This document shows, piece by piece, positions 35,865 through 45,643 of a DNA stretch of 63,378 nucleotides. Positions within the stretch are counted from its first letter, which is position 1; each line of letters starts with the position of its first letter. A program made the position numbers and the translations under genes. The notes beneath the pieces were generated by a model. It made no database searches, was not told where the DNA came from, and worked only from the letters and a program-made list of their open reading frames with translations. This stretch comes from Nocardioides sp. (GTDB lineage Bacteria > Actinomycetota > Actinomycetes > Propionibacteriales > Nocardioidaceae), in the NCBI GenBank assembly GCA_025924815.1, contig JAICHQ010000009.1:1-63378 (forward strand), given 5' to 3'.

Positions 35865-36637
35865 GACGGCAAGGCTATCCAGGACGGCAGCGTGAGCGGC
35901 TCGTCCCACTCGGCGGGGACCTCCCAGTCCTCCCAGCCCTCGTCGAGGGGCCAAGCACGTGGATCGACCAGCTCGCGGCGGGCCTGCTCGGCGATGTCGC
36001 GGATCACCGAGCCCTGAACGGGTGTGAACTTTCCGACGGCGACCGCGGCGGCGAGCTCGTCGGCGTCCTTGAGCCAGCACTCACCGTCCCGGAGCCAGAG
36101 GTCGAGGACGAGGTCCCGCGAGTGTGTCCGCGAGCTGCCGTCCGCCCACCTCTGGTGGACCAGCTCGAGATTGAGGTAGTGACCTTCGAAGTCACCGTCG
36201 TCGTCGTAGAAGTACCAGACCGACCACGGACGCCCGGTCGGGGCGATACGCAGGATGCCGGGCCCGCGCCACGTCGTCGTCGACGGTGCGCGGGCGACGT
36301 TCGGGCGCTCGGACACCTGGCGGTCGCGCAGACCGCGGCCGTCGACCGCCACGGCGATGACACGCTCCGAGCCGCTCGGAAGCCGGGCCACCAGCCCACG
36401 CTCGTCGTCACGGACGACGCGCATCACGTCGACCCACTCGCCGTAGTGCCAGGAGACCACCGTCCCGCGCTCGAAGAACGGCGGGGCGCCCGCGAGCCGC
36501 ACGTCGTCGGCGCACGACGACCGCCGCTGCGGCTCGAGCAGTGACAGGTCCGGGACGGCGTCGCCGGGGCGATCGGTCATCCGCCGCATCGAGCCCCCGC
36601 TGGCGGAGACCGCCGTGTCCCGAGCCTCGTCGGTCAT
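35861..36637 (-). CDS. DUF402-domain protein between purD and purB
   Basis: Product of 258 aa. The C-terminal part (about residues 95-250) matches DUF402: VWYFYDDDGDFEGHYLNLE, then HSRDLVLDLWLRDG with the acidic residues thought to bind metal, and DADELAAAV. DUF402 proteins include the Staphylococcus nucleoside tri/diphosphatase and RNA-binding proteins such as FAU-1. Here the gene overlaps purD by four bases (ATGA) and purB by four bases (GTGA), so it is translated with purine enzymes; a nucleotide-phosphatase role in purine balance is a reasonable inference. The start at 36637 is chosen for that overlap; later Met codons exist. Confidence 0.82.
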   Translation of the reverse strand: MTDEARDTAVSASGGSMRRMTDRPGDAVPDLSLLEPQRRSSCADDVRLAGAPPFFERGTVVSWHYGEWVDVMRVVRDDERGLVARLPSGSERVIAVAVDGRGLRDRQVSERPNVARAPSTTTWRGPGILRIAPTGRPWSVWYFYDDDGDFEGHYLNLELVHQRWADGSSRTHSRDLVLDLWLRDGECWLKDADELAAAVAVGKFTPVQGSVIRDIAEQARRELVDPRAWPLDEGWEDWEVPAEWDEPLTLPSWIALPS

Positions 36638-37869
36638 CTGCCCGCTGCGATGTCGCGGCGCCACTGGGCGCCGGGGAAGGAGATCATGGCGACGCCCTCG
36701 TAGGCCTGGGCTCGCGCGTCCGCGACGTCGTGCCCCACGGCGGTCACCGCGAGCACACGGCCGCCGGCGGTCACCAGGCGTCCCTCGACGAGAGCGGTGC
36801 CGGCGTGGATGACGTGGACGGCGGAGTCGCGGCCGAGGGTCTCCGTCCCGACGATCTGGTCACCGGAGGAGGAGCTCTCGGGATAGCCGGCGCTCGCCAT
36901 CACCACCGTGACCGCCGCGCCCGGCTTCCACACCGGCGGCGATACGTCGGCCAGGGTGCCGGTCGCCGCACCGAGCAGCAACGGCGAGAGCGGCGAGTCG
37001 AGCAGCGCCATCAACACCTGCGTCTCGGGGTCGCCGAAACGGGCGTTGAACTCCACGACCCGCAGGCCCCGCGAGGTCAGCGCCAGCCCGGCGTACAGCA
37101 GACCGGAGAACGGCGTGCCTCGTCGCGCGAGCTCGTCGACGGTCGGTTGGAGCACGGTGCGGAGCACCTCGTCGACCAGGCCGTCGGGCGCCCAGGTCAG
37201 GGGTGCGTAGGCGCCCATGCCGCCGGTGTTCGCGCCCTGGTCGCCGTCGCGGATGCGCTTGAAGTCCTGGGCGGGGAGCAGCGGGTGGACGGTGGTCCCG
37301 TCGGTCACCGCGAACAGGCTGACCTCGGGGCCGTCGAGGAACTCCTCGATCACGACCCGGTCGCACGCCTTCGCGTGGTTGAGGGCGAGCTGGCGATCGG
37401 GGGTGACGACGACACCCTTGCCGGCGGCGAGGCCGTCGTCCTTGACGACGTACGGCGCGCCGAAGACGTCCAGGGCCGCCGCGGCCTCGTCGTACGTCGT
37501 GCACACGCGGGCCTCGGCCGTCGGGACGCCGGCAGCGCTCATCACGTCCTTGGCGAACGCCTTCGACCCCTCCAGGCGGGCGGCCTCGGCGGTCGGCCCG
37601 AACGCCGGTACGCCGGCCGCCCGGACCGCATCGGCGACCCCGGCGACCAGGGGCGCCTCGGGACCGATCACGACCAGGCCGACGCCGAGCTCGACGGCGA
37701 GCGCTGCCACCGTGGCGCCGTCCATCGGGTCCAGCTCGTGGAGCGTGGCCGAGGACGCGATCCCCGGGTTGCCGGGCGCCGCATGCACGGCGCCGACGCC
37801 GGGATCGGCCGCCAGAGCCCGGACCAGTGCGTGCTCCCGCCCGCCGGTCCCGATCACGAGCACGTCCAC
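36634..37869 (-). CDS. purD: Phosphoribosylamine-glycine ligase
   Basis: Product of 411 aa. GAR synthetase uses ATP to join glycine to phosphoribosylamine, step 2. The N-domain begins MDVLVIGTGGREHAL, then HAAPGNPGIA. The ATP-grasp region shows VVKDDGLAAGKGVVV and EFNARFGDPETQ. A GTG three codons upstream (37878) overlaps a TAGGGT box; the GTG at 37869 lies exactly seven bases after that box and gives the conserved N-terminus, so I use it as a leaderless start. It leads the purD-DUF402-purB operon. Confidence 0.96.
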   Translation of the reverse strand: MDVLVIGTGGREHALVRALAADPGVGAVHAAPGNPGIASSATLHELDPMDGATVAALAVELGVGLVVIGPEAPLVAGVADAVRAAGVPAFGPTAEAARLEGSKAFAKDVMSAAGVPTAEARVCTTYDEAAAALDVFGAPYVVKDDGLAAGKGVVVTPDRQLALNHAKACDRVVIEEFLDGPEVSLFAVTDGTTVHPLLPAQDFKRIRDGDQGANTGGMGAYAPLTWAPDGLVDEVLRTVLQPTVDELARRGTPFSGLLYAGLALTSRGLRVVEFNARFGDPETQVLMALLDSPLSPLLLGAATGTLADVSPPVWKPGAAVTVVMASAGYPESSSSGDQIVGTETLGRDSAVHVIHAGTALVEGRLVTAGGRVLAVTAVGHDVADARAQAYEGVAMISFPGAQWRRDIAAGR

Positions 37870-37876
37870 GGCGGCC

Positions 37877-37882
37877 ACCCTA
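37877..37882 (-). promoter_or_regulatory. -10 box, leaderless purD promoter
   Basis: TAGGGT on the minus strand, seven bases before the GTG at 37869. It overlaps the alternative GTG at 37878, which argues against that start. Confidence 0.5.
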
Positions 37883-37952
37883 GTGGCCGCGCATCCTCCG
37901 TCGGGCGGGCCGGCCGGCGTCGGTCCCGCGCCAACCCACCGGGCGGTGAGAC

Positions 37953-37983
37953 AGGACCCCTCGGACGACCCCGAACCGGTCCT
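37953..37983 (-). terminator. Possible hairpin at the end of the permease gene
   Basis: AGGACC (37953-37958) and GGTCCT (37978-37983) form a 6-bp stem reaching into the permease stop codon. The inner sequence is GC-rich but pairs poorly, so this is weak. Confidence 0.25.
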
Positions 37984-39241
37984 AACCCACCGCCCCCGAG
38001 CGAACCGCCCGGACGCCGATGCCGACCGCGAAGACCGCGAGGCCCACGACTACGGAGCGCCACGGCAGCGTCGCCACCAGGACGAGGCAGGAGGTGCAGC
38101 CGAGGAGCTGGAGCCACCGCGGGAAGCGGCGCGCTGCCGCGGACTGGCGGTACGCCGACGCGTTGGCGACGAAGTAGTAGAGCAGCACCCCGAACGACGA
38201 GAACCCGATCGCGCCCCGCAGGTCGATGGTCAGCACCAGCACGACCACGCTCGCGGCGACCGTCAGCTCGGCCCGGTGCGGCACGCGGAAGCGCGGGTGT
38301 ACGGCGTCGAGCCAGCCCGGCAGGTCGCGCTCGCGCGCCATCGCGAGACCGGTCCGGCCCAGGCCCGCGATCAACGCCAGCAGGCCACCGGCCGAGGCCA
38401 GGGCGGCGCCGACGCGCACCACGCCGACCACCCAGGGGGACGACGTCGCACGGACCGCGTCGGCGAGGGGGGCGCTCGATGCCGCGGTGCCGGCGCCGCC
38501 CAGGACCGAAAGCACCGCGACCGCGACCGCGACGTACACGACGACAGCACCCGCGAGGGCGGCGACGATCGCCCGCGGGATCACCCGCTGGGGTTCGCGC
38601 ACCTCCTCCCCCAGCGTCGCGATCCGGGCGTAGCCCGCGAACGCGAAGAAGAGCAGCCCGGCCGACTGCAGCACGCCGTACGGTCCGTGCTCCGGCGACG
38701 ACCAGCCGTCCAGCTCGGACGTCGAGCCGCCGCGCCAGCACGCCACTGCGGCCACCACCAGGGCGATGAGCACCAGCGACACCAGAACCCGCGTGAGCAG
38801 GGCCGTACGTGTGATGCCGGCACAGTTCACCAACGCCAGCACGACGACCACCGTCGCGGCGACCGGTCGCAGCCAGCCGTCCGGCGCGACGTACGCCGCG
38901 AACGTGAGCGCCATCGCGGCACACGACGCGGTCTTGCCCACCATGAAGCCCCACCCGGCGAGATAGCCCCACCAGTCGCCGAGGACCTCGCGGCCGTAGA
39001 GGTACGTGCCGCCGGCCCGCGGGTACGCCGCGGCGAGCTGCGCGGACGCCGTCGCGTTGCAGTACGCGACGACGGCCGCGACGGCGAGCCCGATCAGCAG
39101 TCCGGTGCCGGCGGCCCGGGCGGCGGGGGCGTACGCCGCGAACACGCCCGCGCCGATCATCGACCCGAGTCCGATGAACACGGCGTCGCCCAGCCCGAGT
39201 CGTCGGTCCAGCGACGGCGAGGACGCGGTCACGGCACTCAT
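37982..39241 (-). CDS. APC-superfamily amino acid permease
   Basis: Product of 419 aa with about 12 hydrophobic spans. The first span carries the APC substrate motif GLGSMIGAGVF, and AYPRAGGTYLYGREVLGDWWGYLAGW follows around residues 70-100, as in amino acid/polyamine permeases; GEEVREPQRVIPRAI near 220 is also typical. The substrate cannot be assigned. It starts 4 bp after the stop of the HIT-like gene, so the two are one operon. Confidence 0.9.
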   Translation of the reverse strand: MSAVTASSPSLDRRLGLGDAVFIGLGSMIGAGVFAAYAPAARAAGTGLLIGLAVAAVVAYCNATASAQLAAAYPRAGGTYLYGREVLGDWWGYLAGWGFMVGKTASCAAMALTFAAYVAPDGWLRPVAATVVVVLALVNCAGITRTALLTRVLVSLVLIALVVAAVACWRGGSTSELDGWSSPEHGPYGVLQSAGLLFFAFAGYARIATLGEEVREPQRVIPRAIVAALAGAVVVYVAVAVAVLSVLGGAGTAASSAPLADAVRATSSPWVVGVVRVGAALASAGGLLALIAGLGRTGLAMARERDLPGWLDAVHPRFRVPHRAELTVAASVVVLVLTIDLRGAIGFSSFGVLLYYFVANASAYRQSAAARRFPRWLQLLGCTSCLVLVATLPWRSVVVGLAVFAVGIGVRAVRSGAVG

Positions 39242-39245
39242 CGAA

Positions 39246-39740
39246 CTACATCGCCGCCGCGATGCGGTGGCCGACCTCCGCGATCTGCGCGTCGGACGCC
39301 GGCGTCGCCACGTCCTCCCACGCCATCAGGTAGGGCCCCGACATGTCGAGCCGTCCGAGCGGTCGCGGCACGAACCACACGTGGAAGTGCGCGCCGCCGT
39401 CGCCCCAGCGGTAGAGGTGCACGCGGCCGACGTCGCCGAGCGCGAGCACGGCCCGCTCGACCAGGCCGCAGACCCCGGCGAAGGTCGACGCCACCTCCGC
39501 CGGCATGTCGGCGAACGAGTCGAAGTGGACGCGCGAGGCGAGCCAGACCGACCCGGGCAGGCCCGTGCGGCCGGGGTTGTGCAGGGTCCAGTGGGCATCG
39601 GACCAGATCAGGTTCGCATCCGATCCCTCGTCGCAGGGGAAGCAGGGCGCGCCGCCCTCCTCGCCCCGTCTGGGCGGCTCCGGGATCACCAGCTCGGCGG
39701 GATCGATGACGGTCAGGGGCTCGGCGTAGGGAAGGGTCAT
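39246..39740 (-). CDS. HIT-like domain protein with incomplete histidine triad
   Basis: Product of 164 aa. It resembles the HIT (histidine triad) nucleotide-hydrolase/transferase fold: an early CFPC, LPGSVWLASRVHFDSFADMP as the strand-helix region, and AHFHVWFVPRPLGR where the triad HxHxHxx should be. Only two of the three histidines are present (HFHVW), so catalysis may be altered; members with this pattern are known as uncharacterised HIT-like proteins. The ATG lies six bases after CAGGCT, a variant of the leaderless -10 box. It is followed by the permease gene. Confidence 0.65.
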   Translation of the reverse strand: MTLPYAEPLTVIDPAELVIPEPPRRGEEGGAPCFPCDEGSDANLIWSDAHWTLHNPGRTGLPGSVWLASRVHFDSFADMPAEVASTFAGVCGLVERAVLALGDVGRVHLYRWGDGGAHFHVWFVPRPLGRLDMSGPYLMAWEDVATPASDAQIAEVGHRIAAAM

Positions 39741-39811
39741 GTCGCCAGCCTGGGACGGGCGTCGCGCGCCCGCTTGACCCCGGTTGCCTGCTCGCGATCA
39801 AGAAGGCTGGA

Positions 39812-42135
<2,324 letters not shown>

Positions 42136-42176
42136 GGCCCTTCCGGCCCAGGTCGGTCGAGCCGGCCTCTGCTCGG

Positions 42177-43163
42177 TCAGAGCCAGCCTCGGCGCGCCGC
42201 TTCCGCACCCGCCTGGAAGCGGGTGTCGGCGCCGAGCTCGATCATCAGCTCGGCGATGCGTCGGCGGACCGTGCGCAGGCTGATCCCCATGGTCCGCGAG
42301 ATCTGCTCGTCCTTGACCCCCGCCTGCAGCTGTCGCAGCAGGAAGGTGCGCTCGTTGCTGTGCGCGCCCGAGAGCTCGGAGACCGGCACGGCCTTCTCCC
42401 AGTACAGCTCGAACAGGAGCGTGAGGGCCGCGACCAGCGAGCCCTGGCGGACCAGGAGCCGGGGCGAGTCGGCGAAGCCCAGGGGCTCGGGGACGACCGC
42501 GTGGGTGACCCCGATCACCATCAGCCGCGTCGGCAGGTCGTCGATGAGCCGGATCTCCTCGCCCTCGTCGACACGCGCCTGCAGGGTGTCGGGCGCCTCG
42601 TGCAGGGCTCGGTGGGGGTACACCGCCCGCGACCGGCGTCCGGAGTCGACGGCGCGTCCGACCACCCGGGCGATCGCCGACTCGCGTGGCATCAGCCAGG
42701 CGTCGGGTCGCAGGAAGAGCAGGTCGCCGCGGCTCTGCTCGATCAGGTCGGTCAGCAGCGCGAGCGCGTCACCGCCCGAGCTGAGCTCGCCGTCGAGCGC
42801 GCGTACGTCGTCGACCGCCCCCGGGGCGGGCCGGGCGCCGGCGGCGACGAGCAGCGGCACGGCGTCGGCCAGGTCGTCGAGGCGCTCACGGGCCAGGTCG
42901 GCGGCCGTCGCCTCGCGGGCGATCGCGACCGCCAGCGCCTGCTCGGCTCGCAGGACGACGACCCTGTCGTCCTGGATGCGGACGATGCCCCGCGACGTCA
43001 GGCCGGACAGCGTCGGCCCCACGTGGTCCGGCTCCACGCCCAGGACCGAAGCGATGTCGTGCAGCGACGATCCCGACACCGGGAGCAGCTGTTGGTGGCG
43101 ACGCTCGTCCTGCTCACTCACCCCGAGGGCGGAGAGCACCGAGACCGCTCGTCTGCGTGGCAC
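42177..43163 (-). CDS. Transcriptional regulator with TrmB-like and LuxR-like helix-turn-helix domains
   Basis: Product of 328 aa. The N-terminus (about residues 12-75) is a winged helix like TrmB (LHDIASVLGVEPDHVGPTLSGLTSRGIV). The middle (about 110-245) resembles the ligand or PLD-like domain of such regulators (LLFLRPDAWLMP, RAVYPHRALHEAP). The end (about 265-325) is a LuxR-type helix-turn-helix (LLRQLQAGVKDEQISRTMGISLRTVRRRI). No receiver domain is present. The GTG lies seven bases after TAAACT, so the start is leaderless; the longer open frame extends into lysS and beyond and is rejected. Ligand and targets are unknown. Confidence 0.85.
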   Translation of the reverse strand: MPRRRAVSVLSALGVSEQDERRHQQLLPVSGSSLHDIASVLGVEPDHVGPTLSGLTSRGIVRIQDDRVVVLRAEQALAVAIAREATAADLARERLDDLADAVPLLVAAGARPAPGAVDDVRALDGELSSGGDALALLTDLIEQSRGDLLFLRPDAWLMPRESAIARVVGRAVDSGRRSRAVYPHRALHEAPDTLQARVDEGEEIRLIDDLPTRLMVIGVTHAVVPEPLGFADSPRLLVRQGSLVAALTLLFELYWEKAVPVSELSGAHSNERTFLLRQLQAGVKDEQISRTMGISLRTVRRRIAELMIELGADTRFQAGAEAARRGWL

Positions 43164-43400
43164 TCCTGGCAGTTTAGTGCCAATGACTCCGGCGACCCGC
43201 AGGTTGGAGCGTTCCAATGGACAGAATGGGACAGACGGGCAGCGCGTGGCGCTGCCGGCCGGCACACATCGGGGGATGCTCCGGCCACTCGTTGCGAGGG
43301 CGTCGGCCACGAGGCCGGCGCCCTCCGTCCGTCTCGGTGGCCGCGATAACGTGGCGGCTCGTCCGCCGCCCACCCTCGTGTCCGAGCAGGAGTTCCGTCG
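43164..43400. promoter_or_regulatory. Divergent promoter region before lysS
   Basis: This is the longest gene-free stretch, 237 bp. It holds the regulator -10 box at its left end. On the plus strand TAACGT (43347-43352) is a possible lysS -10 box, giving a leader of about 40 bases with AGGAG (43388-43392) before the ATG. I see no T-box or other known riboswitch, and no open frame with coding character. Confidence 0.35.
43171..43176 (-). promoter_or_regulatory. -10 box, leaderless TrmB/LuxR-like regulator promoter
   Basis: TAAACT on the minus strand, seven bases before the GTG at 43163. Upstream, TTGGA (43204-43208) and TCCAA (43213-43217) form a small inverted repeat that could be the regulator's own operator. 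Confidence 0.5.
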
Positions 43401-45155
43401 ATGTCTCGATCCACGCCGCAGGGCGAGCCCCACGACTGGGTGACTCGCGCCGCCGACGACGCGATCCGGCATCACGAGAAGACCGGGGCCTCCGGGCCCG
43501 TCACCTGCTCCTCGGGGATCTCGCCGTCCGGCCGGGTCCATCTGGGCAACCTGCGCGAGTTCCTGATGCCTCACTTCGTGGCCGACGAGCTGCGCCGCCG
43601 CGACGTACCCGTACGCCACCTGCACGTGTGGGACGACTACGACCGCTTCCGCCGGGTCCCGCACGGCGTCGACCCGTCGTACGCCGACCACATCGGGCGG
43701 CCGCTCGTGGCCGTGCCGGACCCGTGGGGCTGCCACGACTCCTGGTCGACCCACTTCAAGGAGCCGGTGCTCGAGACGTTCGCGGCGCTCGGCGCCGAGG
43801 TGGAGACCATCTCCCAGGCCGAGCGCTACCGCTCGGGGGTCTACCGCGACGAGGTGCTGCGCGCCGTGCGTCACCGGGCCGAGATCGACGCGGTGCTCGA
43901 CAAGTACCGCACCAAGCGGGTCGCGCCGACCGCCGGGACCGGCGACGAGACGGGCGACGAGACGGGCGACGAGACGGGCGACCACTCCGCCCAGGAGGCC
44001 GAGGCCCTGGCCGAGTCGGTCGCGAACGACGAGGAGGGGTCCGCCGAGAGCGGCGTGGGCTACTTCCCGGTCAAGCCCTACTGCCGAGACTGCGGTCGCG
44101 ACACGACGACCGTCACCGCGTACGACGACGGCACGACCGACCTGGCCTACACCTGCTCGGTCTGCGACTACCACGGCACCACCGACCTTGCATCGCAGGA
44201 CGAGGTCAAGCTGGTCTGGAAGGCCGACTGGCCGATGCGCTGGGCGTTCGAGAACGTCGACTTCGAGCCGGCGGGGATGGACCACGCGACGCCGGGCTCG
44301 TCGTTCACGGTAGGTCACGAGCTGGTCGAGTCGGTCTGGGACTACCCCCGCCCGGCGTGGTTCGGCTACGGCTTCGTCGGGTTCGCCGGCGTCCAGAAGA
44401 TGTCGTCGTCCGCGGGCGGCGCCCCGACCGCCCAGGACGCCCTGCGGGTGCTCGAGCCGGGCATCCTGCGCTGGCTCTACGTCCGCCGGCAGCCGAAGCA
44501 GACGTTCGACATCGACTTCGGACCCGAGGTGGTGCGGCTGTACGACGAGTGGGACGCGCTGGCCCGCAAGGCCGCCGACCCCGCCAAGCGCGACGTCCAG
44601 GTCCTGGCCTTCGAGCGGGCGTCCGCGACGGTCACGGCCGGCCGGCTGCCCTCGCCCGAGGTCGTCGTCCCGTTCCGCATGCTGTCCTCGGTCGCCGACG
44701 TCACCGCCGGTGACGCCCAGCAGATCAGCCGGATCGTCGCCACGATGGGTCATCCCCACGACGCCGTCGCCCAGCTCGAGCCTCGGCTGTCGCGGGCGAT
44801 GGCGTGGACCGAGGAGTTCGTGCCGGCCGGCGACCGCACGACCGTACGGTCGCAGCCCGACCTCGCGGCGATCGAGGCGCTCTCGGCCCAGGAGCGCACC
44901 TGGCTCTCGCTGCTCCTGCAGGGGCTGCAAGGCGAACCCGAGCTCGACGCGGTGACGACACTGGTCTACGGCGTCCCCAAGCTGGCGCGCGGGATGCCGC
45001 TGGACGCGAAGCCCACCGACGAGGTGAAGGCCGACCAGAAGGAGCTCTTCCGGCTGCTCTACCACCTTCTCGTCGACGCCGATCGGGGCCCGCGCCTCCC
45101 GACGTTGATCGTGGCGCTCGGGGCCGAGCGGGTGCGGGCGTTGTTGGGTGCCTAG
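43401..45155 (+). CDS. lysS: Class I lysyl-tRNA synthetase
   Basis: Product of 584 aa. It charges tRNA-Lys. Class I signatures are visible: the HIGH-equivalent in SGRVHLGNLREF near residue 46 and KMSSS in VQKMSSSAGG near 335. A Cys-rich zinc site follows residue 230 (YCRDCGRD...CSVCDYH). Class I LysRS is mainly archaeal but also found in some bacteria, including many actinobacteria; LysRS-II is commoner. An acidic insertion with GDET repeats lies near residues 181-194 before the zinc region. The ATG has AGGAG eight bases upstream. The TAG stop overlaps the stop of the opposite-strand gene. Confidence 0.95.
   Translation: MSRSTPQGEPHDWVTRAADDAIRHHEKTGASGPVTCSSGISPSGRVHLGNLREFLMPHFVADELRRRDVPVRHLHVWDDYDRFRRVPHGVDPSYADHIGRPLVAVPDPWGCHDSWSTHFKEPVLETFAALGAEVETISQAERYRSGVYRDEVLRAVRHRAEIDAVLDKYRTKRVAPTAGTGDETGDETGDETGDHSAQEAEALAESVANDEEGSAESGVGYFPVKPYCRDCGRDTTTVTAYDDGTTDLAYTCSVCDYHGTTDLASQDEVKLVWKADWPMRWAFENVDFEPAGMDHATPGSSFTVGHELVESVWDYPRPAWFGYGFVGFAGVQKMSSSAGGAPTAQDALRVLEPGILRWLYVRRQPKQTFDIDFGPEVVRLYDEWDALARKAADPAKRDVQVLAFERASATVTAGRLPSPEVVVPFRMLSSVADVTAGDAQQISRIVATMGHPHDAVAQLEPRLSRAMAWTEEFVPAGDRTTVRSQPDLAAIEALSAQERTWLSLLLQGLQGEPELDAVTTLVYGVPKLARGMPLDAKPTDEVKADQKELFRLLYHLLVDADRGPRLPTLIVALGAERVRALLGA
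43941..43982 (+). repeat. Tandem repeat in lysS, 12-bp unit
   Basis: GGCGACGAGACG is repeated three and a half times without mismatch and encodes GDET x3 in an acidic loop. The unit is a multiple of three, so copy-number change keeps the frame. Confidence 0.9.
45152..45155. other. CTAG shared by two opposing stop codons
   Basis: TAG of lysS (plus strand, 45153-45155) and TAG of the DUF3151 gene (minus strand, 45154-45152) come from one palindromic CTAG. The two genes have no spacer for separate terminators. Confidence 0.9.
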
Positions 45156-45565
45156 CCCAGCAGGGCGTCGGCGGCGGCCGGGCTCGAGTCGCGCAGGAAC
45201 TCCGCGCAGCGCTGCCACTCGTCGTCCTCGCCGATCGCGCGCGCGGAGAGCGCGAGCAGCGCCAGGCAGCGCAGGAAGCCCCGGTTTGGCTCGTGTTCCC
45301 ACGGCACCGGGCCGTGCCCCTTCCAGCCGTTGCGACGCAGCAGGTCGAGGCTGCGGTGATAGCCGACCCGCGCGTAGGCGTAGACGGTCACGTCGTCGGC
45401 TCCCTGGTCACGCGCCTGCTCCGCGAGGGCGGCCCAGACGAACGGCGACGACGGGTGGCGGCGTACGACGTCGGCCGGGGCGTCGCCGTGCTCGAGCTCG
45501 ATCTCGGCGGGGTCGTCCGGCAGGTGCGTCGGCGGCGGTCCGGCCATCAGATCTACGTGGCTCAT
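45152..45565 (-). CDS. DUF3151 family protein
   Basis: Product of 137 aa. The actinobacterial DUF3151 family features are present: AGPPPTHLP near the N-terminus, VVRRHPSSPFVWAALAE, then YHRSLDLLRRNGWKGHGPVPW.HEPNRGFLRCLALL. Function is unknown. The ATG lies six bases after CAGGGT, a variant -10 box, so it may be leaderless. It ends on the same CTAG tetranucleotide as lysS, one stop codon on each strand. The frame open further upstream is a shadow of the MFS gene. Confidence 0.85.
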   Translation of the reverse strand: MSHVDLMAGPPPTHLPDDPAEIELEHGDAPADVVRRHPSSPFVWAALAEQARDQGADDVTVYAYARVGYHRSLDLLRRNGWKGHGPVPWEHEPNRGFLRCLALLALSARAIGEDDEWQRCAEFLRDSSPAAADALLG

Positions 45566-45643
45566 GCCGCCACCCTGCCAGACCGGACCAGACCACCCTG
45601 GATCGACGGAATCAATGTCGGTGGCGAGCTGTTCACTGCTGTC

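Noticed and set aside
43164..43400. T-box or riboswitch upstream of lysS
   Set aside because: No T-box consensus, no specifier stem, and the leader from the likely -10 box is only about 40 bases.
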